Below are positions 55,299-62,909 of a stretch of 64,000 nt of DNA, piece by piece; position 1 is the first letter of the stretch; every line of letters begins with the position of its first letter. This DNA comes from Salinimicrobium catena (GTDB lineage Bacteria > Bacteroidota > Bacteroidia > Flavobacteriales > Flavobacteriaceae), in NCBI RefSeq assembly GCF_900102915.1, contig NZ_FNGG01000001.1, positions 310,001 through 374,000 on the forward strand, given 5' to 3'. The position numbers were made by a program, and so were the translations under genes. The notes beneath the pieces were generated by a model that worked only from the letters and a program-made list of their open reading frames with translations, did no database searches and had not been told where the DNA came from.

Positions 55299-55347
55299 GG
55301 GAAACCAACTCAACATCGCTTCGGCGTGTTGCCCTCTTGCTTTTCCC
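55299..55347 (+). other. Conserved stem-loop with TTCG tetraloop downstream of lipoprotein B
   Basis: GGGAAA/TTTCCC outer arms enclose CAACA-T-CGC-TTCG-GCG-TGTTG (55311-55331). C(TTCG)G is the stable tetraloop form on the plus strand. It is the counterpart of the weaker stem-loop at 52861 in module A. A structured RNA or a terminator is possible. Confidence 0.5.
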
Positions 55348-55429
55348 TACAGACGTAAAATACATAGTTTGGGAACGATTTATCAGTTATTTCTAGACAA
55401 AGGCGGCGAGCGAGGGTTCTCAAATTTTC

Positions 55430-56920
55430 CTAAGCAATTAGATTTCCGTTTGAATCGTAAAATTCGGTTTTAGTAATAGTTGAATTCTGATCCTTATATT
55501 CCAATTTATAGGAACCGTCACTATTTATGGTTTTCCAAATCGAGGTCCCGTCGGCGAATGCTGTAATAACTTCGATCAAAGTTCCATGGTAATAAGTTTC
55601 GATCACATCTGTTCCTTCGCCGTCCACATCATATAAGAAGTCAGTTATATAATCACCTGCAGTCACTTTCCACCTAGTTCTTTTTTCTTCCTCATCAAAG
55701 AACATTTCTTCGGTACGTCCCGTTGATAAAGCTCCGGGATCTTGTTTAATCCAGCTCTCCAAGGTATTATCATCTCGATAATAAAACGTTTCGGTTACAG
55801 TAGAGTTTTGGGAATTAATTTCAATTTCTGAATAATCCCCGGCCGAATTGTAAGTATAAATTTTTACGTTAGTTAGTTCCGATCCATTATTGGAATACAA
55901 GCTATTCGTTTTTCGATTTCCATCAGGAAGATGGGTATAAACTTCCCTATAGACGGTACTGAAATTGTCATGTTGTATTTGAACCACCGCTGACTTTATT
56001 TTTAACTCCGAGTCCAATTCAAGAAACTGAACAGCTTCAAATCTAGAGTTATCCAAATTCACCTTTTCTATTTTAGAAACTAGATTTGATTCATTGTAGA
56101 AAATCTCCACGAGCTCATTTGATATAAGTTCCCCATTTTCATAAATGTCCAACTCATATGAAGTTGGCAATCCCTCAGAATTATATTCCTTATACCTCAG
56201 GTCATAAATGATACGGTTGGGATATTTTTCATACAAGGTTGATGTTGCTAACACTCCTTCTTCCTTTGTTTCGTGAACCCAGTAAATACTGGAAGGAGGT
56301 TTGGGAATCCAGTCCTCGATGGTAGGAGTAAAATTCAAAAATGTTTTATTCTGTACAACATAATTGAGGTCAAGACTTTCAGCGAGATGTAGAGCTGCTT
56401 CTTCAGGGTATACAGCAGACAACCAGGAACCAGTCGACATGTTGACCTCTCCAATAATTTGTCCTAATAGCTTTTCAATAGGTTGCGTGAAATCAATGTT
56501 GGAAACAGTTATAGCATTAACTGTCGAGGCGATTATATCAATTCCATTTGAAGGATCATTGTCGTTGTCCAGAGACTGCAAGAATGCAGAAATATTCTTA
56601 ACTTCAATAGAATTTATGTCTGGGTTAGTAGATAACGCGATGTCAATGGGACTCATGTTTTCTTTGGCAATTCCACTTCCTATAACGATATCACCCACAT
56701 AAAAAGTTACGGTCTCCCCTTCTATATATTCAAACTTTCCATTTTCATCCGTAACACCGCTCTTAGTCTCAGTGGTATACTTCAACCCACTTACTTGAGA
56801 ATCTATGAATATGCCTGTTTCGGTTATGGTTTCCGTTTCTTCATTACCTGGATCATCTTTAGAACACCCAGATATTAGAGTCAAGCTGACAAGAGTAATA
56901 ATCCAGTATAGTTTCCTCAT
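55430..56920 (-). CDS. Island lipoprotein B (496 residues, tandem duplicate)
   Basis: Lipobox LISGC followed by the same domains as lipoprotein A (GIFIDSQVSGLKYTTETKSG, then WIPKPPSSIYWVHETKEEG and the YD-like C-terminal part). Substitutions are scattered and there are no insertions, deletions or stops, whereas surrounding non-coding DNA of the two modules differs by indels. That contrast suggests both proteins are kept by selection. It is separated from the primase by about 630 bases. No function can be assigned. Confidence 0.75.
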   Translation of the reverse strand: MRKLYWIITLVSLTLISGCSKDDPGNEETETITETGIFIDSQVSGLKYTTETKSGVTDENGKFEYIEGETVTFYVGDIVIGSGIAKENMSPIDIALSTNPDINSIEVKNISAFLQSLDNDNDPSNGIDIIASTVNAITVSNIDFTQPIEKLLGQIIGEVNMSTGSWLSAVYPEEAALHLAESLDLNYVVQNKTFLNFTPTIEDWIPKPPSSIYWVHETKEEGVLATSTLYEKYPNRIIYDLRYKEYNSEGLPTSYELDIYENGELISNELVEIFYNESNLVSKIEKVNLDNSRFEAVQFLELDSELKIKSAVVQIQHDNFSTVYREVYTHLPDGNRKTNSLYSNNGSELTNVKIYTYNSAGDYSEIEINSQNSTVTETFYYRDDNTLESWIKQDPGALSTGRTEEMFFDEEEKRTRWKVTAGDYITDFLYDVDGEGTDVIETYYHGTLIEVITAFADGTSIWKTINSDGSYKLEYKDQNSTITKTEFYDSNGNLIA

Positions 56921-57164
56921 AATCGATTGAATTTTATGCCGCCGACAACTAACAACACATTGTTTTACAGCAATTTAACTTATTTTATTAACTGTATAAA
57001 CTAATATTAAGTTAATTTTAACCTTGATGTTTTGGCCTTCTAGTAATTCTAATTTCTCGACAACATAGAATATTTACTTTTTGTATCCTGAAGCGCCTTC
57101 CATTTTTCTCTGGATCTGTCCTTCTGAACATCAGACCCTGTCTAATTTCATTTACTTCCCGTAG
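56921..57164 (-). promoter_or_regulatory. Upstream region of lipoprotein B
   Basis: About 244 AT-rich bases matching the region upstream of lipoprotein A, with ATTGTTTTACAGCAATTTAA in common. No ORF of note. Confidence 0.5.
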
Positions 57165-57322
57165 AGCCTTCGCGCAACCATTTTCTGTTGCTTTTTTTTC
57201 GTAATTCGGAATTAGGATAGGCCGTAATTTAAAATATAAAGTTTAGGTTATTCAGTTAGTGCAGGCCGGCTAATTTCCGAATTACGTTGCTTTGCATTTT
57301 GGAAAATGGTTGCCTGAAGGCT
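57165..57322. repeat. Long conserved dyad B upstream of lipoprotein B
   Basis: The outer arms 57165-57185 and 57302-57322 pair at 19 of 21 positions (CAACCATTTTC with GAAAATGGTTG, flanked by AGCCTTC/GAAGGCT). The inner arms CGTAATTCGGAA (57200-57211) and TTCCGAATTACG (57275-57286) pair perfectly, followed by GGCC/GGCC. Together they form a hairpin of about 158 bases. Dyad A is the weaker counterpart. Outer arms lie well upstream of the lipoprotein gene. Confidence 0.7.
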
Positions 57323-57547
57323 AAGGAAGATTATAGGGAAAGGAGGACTCTATTTTGTACTTAATTCGAGTTGGATTTCTATTTAGCGAACTCGTGGTAG
57401 CAGCGGCGACCGGAATGGTGCGACTGGATTTTCCCAGGAGCGAAATACAGGGAGTCCTGCTGCCATGGGTTCAAGATCATTTCCGAAGCTCTTTTCCCGC
57501 AGCATAGTGAAGGGGAATGTGCTGAGGAAAATTTTATTTTAAAGCGT
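57323..57547. other. Non-coding stretch between dyad B and primase
   Basis: 225 bases. A 67-codon frame overlaps the primase 3' end here but has no family look and is not accepted. Some words (TAGCAGCGGC) match the module A end near 54920. Confidence 0.35.
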
Positions 57548-58402
57548 TTAAAATCGCTGCATATGCAGCATAAGTTTTTCATTTAAGTCTTTAAAGCCTT
57601 TATAGACCGATGAACAATCCTTGATTGAATATTTCTTAAGTTCATGGACAGCTTTCCTTCCTGCAGGATCATTGTCCAGATATAAATTGATCTCCTCATA
57701 GTTGCCCAGTAATTGAAAGCTATTTTTCAAAAAGCCAAGGGAGTTCAGTACAATACTATCTGAGGAACACACCAGGTCCAAATCCAGTGTAGCGAGGGAT
57801 AAAAAATCAAACATTCCTTCGAAGAGTAAGAGTTTTTCATTTCCTTTTCTAATGGAACTGTACGATTTAGGAGCTGTCGAATTTTTAAAGAATTTATTCC
57901 TAAGCTCCCATCCTCCTAAAGAATTTGGGAGCCCAATTGAGAAATGGGTCTTTCCATTATGGGTGTACCACACCTCCTTACAAAACAATTTGGCAGTAGA
58001 TTCTGATATCCCTCTTGACTTGAGATAATGAATAAGTGCCGGGTGTTGTAATTCTTTAACCTTAATGACTTCAATGGAACTATTTCTTCTGGTTTGCTTG
58101 ATTACCGGCGGGTTAAAGAAAAATGAAGTTTGGCTGCTTAGGTAGCGCAGAGCATCTACCGCTGTGCAGGATTTCAACTCCATAACCAGATCTATAACAT
58201 TCCCTCCTTTTGCAATTCCGAAATCGTACCAAAGGTTTTTGTACAGAGTTACACAGAAAGATGCTTCTTTTTCTGTCCGTAGCGGACTCAGATACCAGGC
58301 AGCTTTGCTGGTTTGTTTTTTAGGGACAACACCAAAATCTCCAAGAACTTTTACGATGCTCTTTTGTCTGGCCTCCTTCCAATCCAATAAATTATTTTCC
58401 AT
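57548..58402 (-). CDS. Toprim/primase-like protein (island replication)
   Basis: 284 residues. The N-terminal part resembles a CHC2-type primase zinc domain but lacks the Cys/His ligands (YLSPLRTEKEASFCVTLYKN then LWYDFGIAKGGNVIDLVMEL). The Toprim domain runs from about residue 190 with LLLFEGMFDFLSL (metal Glu) and INLYLDNDPAGRKAV (DxD). Such short primases occur in Bacteroidota mobile elements with VapE helicases. It would make primers for element replication. Downstream of the iteron-like cluster. Confidence 0.82.
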   Translation of the reverse strand: MENNLLDWKEARQKSIVKVLGDFGVVPKKQTSKAAWYLSPLRTEKEASFCVTLYKNLWYDFGIAKGGNVIDLVMELKSCTAVDALRYLSSQTSFFFNPPVIKQTRRNSSIEVIKVKELQHPALIHYLKSRGISESTAKLFCKEVWYTHNGKTHFSIGLPNSLGGWELRNKFFKNSTAPKSYSSIRKGNEKLLLFEGMFDFLSLATLDLDLVCSSDSIVLNSLGFLKNSFQLLGNYEEINLYLDNDPAGRKAVHELKKYSIKDCSSVYKGFKDLNEKLMLHMQRF

Positions 58403-58417
58403 ATGTCATTTTTTCAC

Positions 58418-58614
58418 TTACCTATCTTACCTTATGCATTATTACTGGGCTAAAACTTACCTGAGCTATCTTTCTTGATCTTACCCATCTTACCCTTGGG
58501 TAAGATTAGGTAACATTAATTTTTTTTCTTTTACCCGCTTAGAACTCTTTATTGAACCGGCTTTTCCTTTATTAGGTAACTAGGTAACTTTTTTTTACTG
58601 TTTTTTATATTACC
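58418..58614. repeat. Iteron-like cluster of TTACC/GGTAA motifs
   Basis: TTACC occurs at 58418, 58427, 58457, 58481, 58490, 58531 and 58610, and GGTAA at 58499, 58509, 58575 and 58583: 11 copies in about 197 bases, several with 8-10-base spacing (CTTACCTATCTTACC, TTAGGTAACTAGGTAAC). Located between the VapE-type helicase and primase genes, it is a candidate replication origin or repressor site. Confidence 0.6.
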
Positions 58615-58618
58615 TAAT

Positions 58619-59635
58619 TCACAATAGCTCCAGAGGAGAATTTTTAAAAAGAGGGCGGACCAGGTATCCATAAACCTGTCGCTTTGGTTCTTTGATCCTT
58701 TCGAATCCACGGCTTTTTAATGCCTTTCCCATGCTGATCACATTCAACCGTGAATTAATGCAATTAAGACTGGCAATAATATCCGAGGCAGTCATAAATT
58801 CATTTGGATCACTGCTAATTTCAAAGTACTTCGATAGAAATTCTTCCTCCATGGAAGGTTCTTTGTATGGTTTGTTGCGTTCTTCATTTTGCAGAATATC
58901 CTGTAATGATAGTTCCGGATCAAAACTTTCTTCACTATAGGCTAAATGATATGCCTGTGCCCATACATCATTAATATCTATTTCCTTGAAGTAGTCAAAG
59001 TTGATCTTTCCCAGAAGGTCAAAACACAACCATCGCACAGATCCTGTTTCATCATTAAGAAAAGTGGTCCTATTAGTTGAGCCTACAAAACTGCATATTC
59101 TTTGGAGGGAAGTATTTTTCCGGTCATACGGCAATCTTTCATTGATCATAGTTTTAGAAAAATAGGCTTTCAGAGCATTGATTTCCTTTTTTGCCAGGAC
59201 AGACAATTCGTCAAGGTTGATCAGGAAATTCCTTGCCAGCTGAATCCTGGCATCTTTATCCGTACTCATGTCCTCAGCAAAATAGGTCCGCAATTCAGGA
59301 GGACACAGGAAACGGCACCAGGTTGACTTTCCTGAATTTTGTTGTGCCTGCACCAGGACAAGACACTGCTTATTAAAATACTGTTCCTCCAAGGCACATT
59401 TCACACATCGAACCAACCACTTCTTGAAATGATACTCGAATAAAGCTTGTTCTTTCAATGGCAAATAACGGGCGAGCTTCACTATATGATCCTTTCCATC
59501 CCAGTCAGGTAAAGATTCAAAATATTCTCCAAGCGGATTAAACTTTGGAATCAGATGAGAGTTAAGGAAGATTTCCAGTTTTGATAAGGAGATTTCTATG
59601 TTAGCCTGGGCTAGCTCAATGAGAAATGAATTCAC
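58619..59635 (-). CDS. VapE/VirE-type helicase, N-terminally truncated
   Basis: 338 residues. P-loop QAQQNSGKSTW at about 95-105, LARNFLINLDELSVL (Walker B-like), YDRKNTSLQRICSFVGSTN and GSVRWLCFDLLG are the virulence-associated E pattern. The open frame starts with GTG 59635, inside the integrase remnant, and the same frame runs upstream only to a TAA near 59660. Full-length relatives have an extra N-terminal part, so the protein appears to have lost it. It is a superfamily 3-like ATPase expected to unwind the element origin. Confidence 0.78.
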   Translation of the reverse strand: MNSFLIELAQANIEISLSKLEIFLNSHLIPKFNPLGEYFESLPDWDGKDHIVKLARYLPLKEQALFEYHFKKWLVRCVKCALEEQYFNKQCLVLVQAQQNSGKSTWCRFLCPPELRTYFAEDMSTDKDARIQLARNFLINLDELSVLAKKEINALKAYFSKTMINERLPYDRKNTSLQRICSFVGSTNRTTFLNDETGSVRWLCFDLLGKINFDYFKEIDINDVWAQAYHLAYSEESFDPELSLQDILQNEERNKPYKEPSMEEEFLSKYFEISSDPNEFMTASDIIASLNCINSRLNVISMGKALKSRGFERIKEPKRQVYGYLVRPLFKNSPLELL

Positions 59636-60146
59636 TTCTAATTTCTCCCAATTGTATTATGAAACTGTAGTCAAGATCTCCCAAATAATAATTTTTCCTA
59701 TTGTATTCCTTTTTTAAAAAAAGTCGGATATAGTTTTGGCTTGTAAGATAGAGACGTGAAGTATTGTTCTTCAACTTGGAAAACATATTCTCATTATGAT
59801 AAAGAAATAGATCCTCGAAAGTAAATAGGTTCTGATCTTCTTTAAAATATCTTGCCTTGATGTTTTCCGGAGAAATTACTTTTCCTTGATACCGAATTTC
59901 CTGATAAATTTGAACAAGACGAGCATGTTCCTGATCCAGAAACAAATTTAGATCCCTAGCTTTAGTTCCTGTTCCTCTTACTCGCTGTTTTACGGAATCC
60001 CAGCGATTTACTTCCACTTTTCTCTTGAGGCTAATATTTAGCTTCTTTCTGTTTACGCTTATTCTGACATAAAGAGGCGCCTCATTATTTTTTGTACGCT
60101 GGGAATAGACCCAGAATAGGACTGAAAAAGTTGCATTTGTTCGCAT
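59616..60146 (-). pseudogene. Tyrosine recombinase (integrase) lacking its catalytic domain
   Basis: 176 codons starting MRTNATFSVLFWVYSQRTKN. An arm-binding domain (APLYVRISVNRKKLNISLKRKVEVNRWD) and a SAM-like core-binding domain (LFTFEDLFLYHNENMFSKL to YYLGDLDYSFIIQ) are recognisable. After YSFIIQ the frame reads through unrelated text (LGEIRSEFISH) and stops; the expected R-H-R-Y catalytic domain is absent. The new text is VapE coding sequence read out of frame, so an internal deletion near 59650 joined the two genes. The element should be unable to excise with this protein. Confidence 0.75.
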
Positions 60147-60237
60147 AACTGATGTTTTTACTTAGACATTTTACGAGAATCCAATCACCAGTTTTGAGTA
60201 AACAAAAGACCTTTTAAGATAGAAACAAAAGCTGGAA

Positions 60238-60259
60238 AAATGTTGACGATTTGTGAACT
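60238..60259 (+). repeat. 22-bp direct repeat near the island right end (copy 2)
   Basis: Identical to 55073-55094, in the same orientation, about 90 bases left of the integrase-side of tRNA-Arg and just upstream of the integrase start. A candidate arm-type integrase site. Confidence 0.65.
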
Positions 60260-60303
60260 TTTTTCTTCAATTTCATCTTATTTCAAATAACATCAAAAAA
60301 AAT

Positions 60304-60339
60304 GAAAACCCTGACAACTCATTGATTATCAGGGTTTTT
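60304..60339 (-). terminator. Terminator of tRNA-Arg
   Basis: AAAACCCTGA pairs with TCAGGGTTTT, downstream of tRNA-Arg on the minus strand. Nearly the same stem as at 54947. Confidence 0.78.
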
Positions 60340-60362
60340 AATATGTTAAAGAAATGTTAAAG

Positions 60363-60434
60363 TAGCCTCGCCAAGAATCGAACTTGGATCTAAAGTTTAG
60401 GAAACTTCTATTCTATCCATTGAACTACGAGGCC
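60363..60434 (-). tRNA. tRNA-Arg (anticodon CCU)
   Basis: Acceptor GGCCTCG pairs with CGAGGCT, D-arm TAGTTCAATGGATAGAATA, anticodon stem GAAGT/ACTTT with loop TTCCTAA (CCU at 60401-60399), and T-arm CCAAG-TTCGATT-CTTGG. Discriminator is A; CCA is not encoded. Only this copy is complete. The 3' end is repeated at 55001 and 52647, so the gene was the integration target. Confidence 0.93.
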
Positions 60435-60440
60435 TATTAT

Positions 60441-60512
60441 TGAGTGGCCGGTTGGTCTAAAGTTTAGGACCCCGATGCTTCAGGGCTATTCTATCCATTG
60501 AACTACGAGGCC
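60441..60512 (-). pseudogene. Degenerate tRNA-Arg-like duplicate
   Basis: The first 26 bases of the minus strand equal the 5' half of tRNA-Arg (GGCCTCGTAGTTCAATGG and on). A 16-base stretch containing CCCTGAAGCATCGGG then replaces the start of the anticodon stem, the anticodon-loop words TCCTAAACTTTAGA return, and the T-arm is replaced by CCAACCGGCCACTC, which lacks GTTC. It cannot form a normal T-arm, so it is taken as a broken duplicate. Confidence 0.65.
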
Positions 60513-60664
60513 AAAATTACTTTCACCCAATGAAGCTTATTATGCAGCCGCATCAGGCGGGAACAAATTTAAAAAGTTCCCCTTAGTTTCCCTACCCATA
60601 GCTTTATTTTTTTACTCAAATCAGCAAACCGAATTTATTCCTTATTTTTAGGAAAATTAACCAC

Positions 60665-61654
60665 ATGAGCATAAGAAACTTACCCTTCGTCCTTTTTATG
60701 ACATTTAGCCTCAGTGCATTTTCTCAAAACGCAGGAGTTTTCAAAGATCAGTTCGCCCACACCTATTCAATAGTGGCGCGAGATTCGGTAACAGGCGAAA
60801 TGGCCGTGGGGGTACAAAGCCACTGGTTCTCTGTAGGATCACTGGTGCCCTGGGGAGAATCTGGCGTGGGCGTAGTCGCCACCCAGTCTTTTGTGAACCC
60901 GGCTTATGGTCCGCAAGGCCTGAAGCTTATGGAAGAAGGAAAAACCGCTTCGGAAGCATTAGGGATCCTTATCGCCCAGGATGAAGGGAAGGAATTCCGC
61001 CAGGTAGCTTTCCTGGACAATGCAGGTCGCACTGAAGCTTTCACAGGAAAAAAATGCGTGGAGGCAGCCGATCACATTACAGGAAAGAATTTTTCCGTCC
61101 AGGCCAATATGATGCTTAATAATGAGGTGGTACCTGCTATGGAACTGGCTTTTAGAAGCCACCCTAATCTACCCCTGGCCGAAAGGGTGCTAAAGGTCCT
61201 TGAAGCAGCCCAGCAAACCGGTGGTGATATTCGCGGAAAGCAGTCGGCGGCATTGATCGTGGTGGGCCCCGAAAAAGTGGATAATGAGTGGGAGGATAAG
61301 CGCATAGACCTGCGGGTGGATGATCACCATGCTCCCGTAGAAGAACTGGGCCGGCTTCTGAAGGTTGCCCGCGCCTATGAATTCATGAACAAAGGAGATG
61401 TTGCCATGGAGGAAGAAAACGTCGCTGAAGCGCTTGAGTTCTACGGAAAGGCCATGGAAATGTTTCCGGAAAACCTGGAAATGCAATACTGGACCGCGAT
61501 AGCTTTGGCCAACAGCGGAAGGTTGCAGGAGGCTAAGCCCATGTTCGACTCTATATTCCAGCAGGATGAGAACTGGCGGGAAATGACCAGAAGATTGCCC
61601 GCTTCGGGCCTTTTAAATATTTCGGAAGAAGAATTGGAAGAAATTGTAAATTAG
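60665..61654 (+). CDS. DUF1028 (Ntn-hydrolase-like) exported protein with TPR tail
   Basis: 329 residues. Signal peptide (MSIRNLPFVLFMTFSLSAFSQ), then HTYSIVARDSVTGEMAVGVQSHWFSVG and PYGPQGLKLMEEG-like text (NPAYGPQGLKLMEEGKTASEAL), the DUF1028 core through residue 225. Two TPR-like helical units follow (VAEALEFYGKAMEMFPENLE; YWTAIALANSGRLQEA). DUF1028 has an Ntn-hydrolase fold but no proven reaction. The gene starts 152 bases after the tRNA remnant. Confidence 0.88.
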   Translation: MSIRNLPFVLFMTFSLSAFSQNAGVFKDQFAHTYSIVARDSVTGEMAVGVQSHWFSVGSLVPWGESGVGVVATQSFVNPAYGPQGLKLMEEGKTASEALGILIAQDEGKEFRQVAFLDNAGRTEAFTGKKCVEAADHITGKNFSVQANMMLNNEVVPAMELAFRSHPNLPLAERVLKVLEAAQQTGGDIRGKQSAALIVVGPEKVDNEWEDKRIDLRVDDHHAPVEELGRLLKVARAYEFMNKGDVAMEEENVAEALEFYGKAMEMFPENLEMQYWTAIALANSGRLQEAKPMFDSIFQQDENWREMTRRLPASGLLNISEEELEEIVN

Positions 61655-61669
61655 CAAAAATTGACCGAT

Positions 61670-62035
61670 ATGAAAACAAGAGGAATTAACCTGATGCTAT
61701 TTGCCTTTTTACTGAGTATAGTCGTTTCCTGCAAAGACCAGGAGAAAGACCCTGAACAGGCTGCAGCGCAAACCGAAAATGAAGCGCCAGGCAAGGTTAC
61801 AGAAGATAAGATCAAGGTGAACCCTGCTCACGGTCTTCCGGGACACAGGTGCGACCTGCCGGTAGGAGCGCCTTTAGATGCCGCGACAACTTCAAACCCG
61901 ACACCTACTTCCGAATTGCCGTCTACCTCGGTATCCCCAATAAGGATTGACCAAACACCAGATGTGAATCCTCCTCACGGCGAGCCTTACCACGATTGCT
62001 CTATTCCGGTAGGGGCAAAATTGGAAAAATCATAA
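61670..62035 (+). CDS. Small lipoprotein with two VNPxHGxPxHxCxxPVGA repeats
   Basis: 121 residues. Lipobox IVVSC is followed by an acidic linker. The segment VNPAHGLPGHRCDLPVGAPL at about residue 55 recurs as VNPPHGEPYHDCSIPVGAKL at the C-terminus. Each repeat carries two His and one Cys, a plausible metal or redox site. ATG 61670 is preferred over TTG 61661. It lies 15 bases after the DUF1028 gene and is probably co-transcribed. Function is unknown. Confidence 0.78.
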   Translation: MKTRGINLMLFAFLLSIVVSCKDQEKDPEQAAAQTENEAPGKVTEDKIKVNPAHGLPGHRCDLPVGAPLDAATTSNPTPTSELPSTSVSPIRIDQTPDVNPPHGEPYHDCSIPVGAKLEKS

Positions 62036-62122
62036 CATTCCATAACCCGAGTTTTAGCAGATTTTTCGCAGTGGTAATTTCTTAAGGAAACAGAAAATCT
62101 GTACCTTAAAAAGAAAAGAGCC

Positions 62123-62674
62123 ATGGAAGATAAAGCATTGGAATTTGCCAGGGAGGCTCATGGTGACCAACTTCGAAAATACGGGGATGAACCCTATATT
62201 CAACACCCCATAAGGGTTGCAGGGCTGGTGAGGACGGTGCCGCATACTACTGAAATGATCTGTGCCGCCTACCTGCATGATGTGGTAGAAGACACTCCTG
62301 TTTCAATACGTGACATTCAGAGGAAGTTTGGCCAGAAAGTGGCCCTGCTGGTTGATGAATTAACAGATGAATACGTAAAGGAAAAGTACCCACACCTAAA
62401 CAGGAGAAAAAGAAAGGAAAAAGAAGTGGTCCGCCAATCCAATATTAGCAAGGCAGCCAAGACAATTAAGCTAGCTGATGTTATTGATAATACCCGCGAC
62501 ATCATTCAAAATGACCTGGGATTTGCACGTCGCTACATCCCTGAAATGGCAGCTCTTACCGAAGCCCTGCAGGGAGGAAATTTCCGCCTGTTTTTAAAAG
62601 CCTGTTACGAAGTACAACGAGGATTGTATGTTCTTAATAACGACAGGCCGGTTTCTGGAAGAAATGTAAAATAA
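62123..62674 (+). CDS. HD-domain hydrolase, MESH1/SpoT-hydrolase-like
   Basis: 183 residues. YIQHPIRVAGLV (His28), CAAYLHDVVEDTPVS (His52, Asp53, Glu56, Asp57) and KLADVIDNTRDI form the metal-dependent HD site of RelA/SpoT-type (p)ppGpp hydrolases. No synthetase or ACT domain is present, so it is a stand-alone hydrolase; the true substrate may be (p)ppGpp or a related nucleotide. No close operon partner. Confidence 0.85.
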   Translation: MEDKALEFAREAHGDQLRKYGDEPYIQHPIRVAGLVRTVPHTTEMICAAYLHDVVEDTPVSIRDIQRKFGQKVALLVDELTDEYVKEKYPHLNRRKRKEKEVVRQSNISKAAKTIKLADVIDNTRDIIQNDLGFARRYIPEMAALTEALQGGNFRLFLKACYEVQRGLYVLNNDRPVSGRNVK

Positions 62675-62909
62675 CCTCTTTTTCTGACTTATTTTCAGAA
62701 AACCTGAAAAGATGACGTGTTGACACCCTTACCTCAAATCTTCACAACCCCTTTAAATTCAACACCTAACACCAACTCTCCCACCAAATTCCGCATTAAA
62801 GGAGATAATTAAGTAGCCCTGTACAGTCTTTGCACATACTGGTATTGAAAATTTATTCGTAAATTTTTGTCTGTTACTTTTCAGGCAAAAGAAATCTAAA
62901 AAAACACAA

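Noticed and set aside
57379-57582. 67-codon Cys-containing minus-strand frame
   Set aside because: Overlaps the primase 3' end and is not preserved in module A.
52647-60434. Retron or diversity-generating element
   Set aside because: The dyads suggested a structured RNA, but no reverse transcriptase motif occurs in any frame examined.
52647-60434. Complete prophage
   Set aside because: No capsid, portal, terminase, tail or lysis genes; only replication and integrase pieces.
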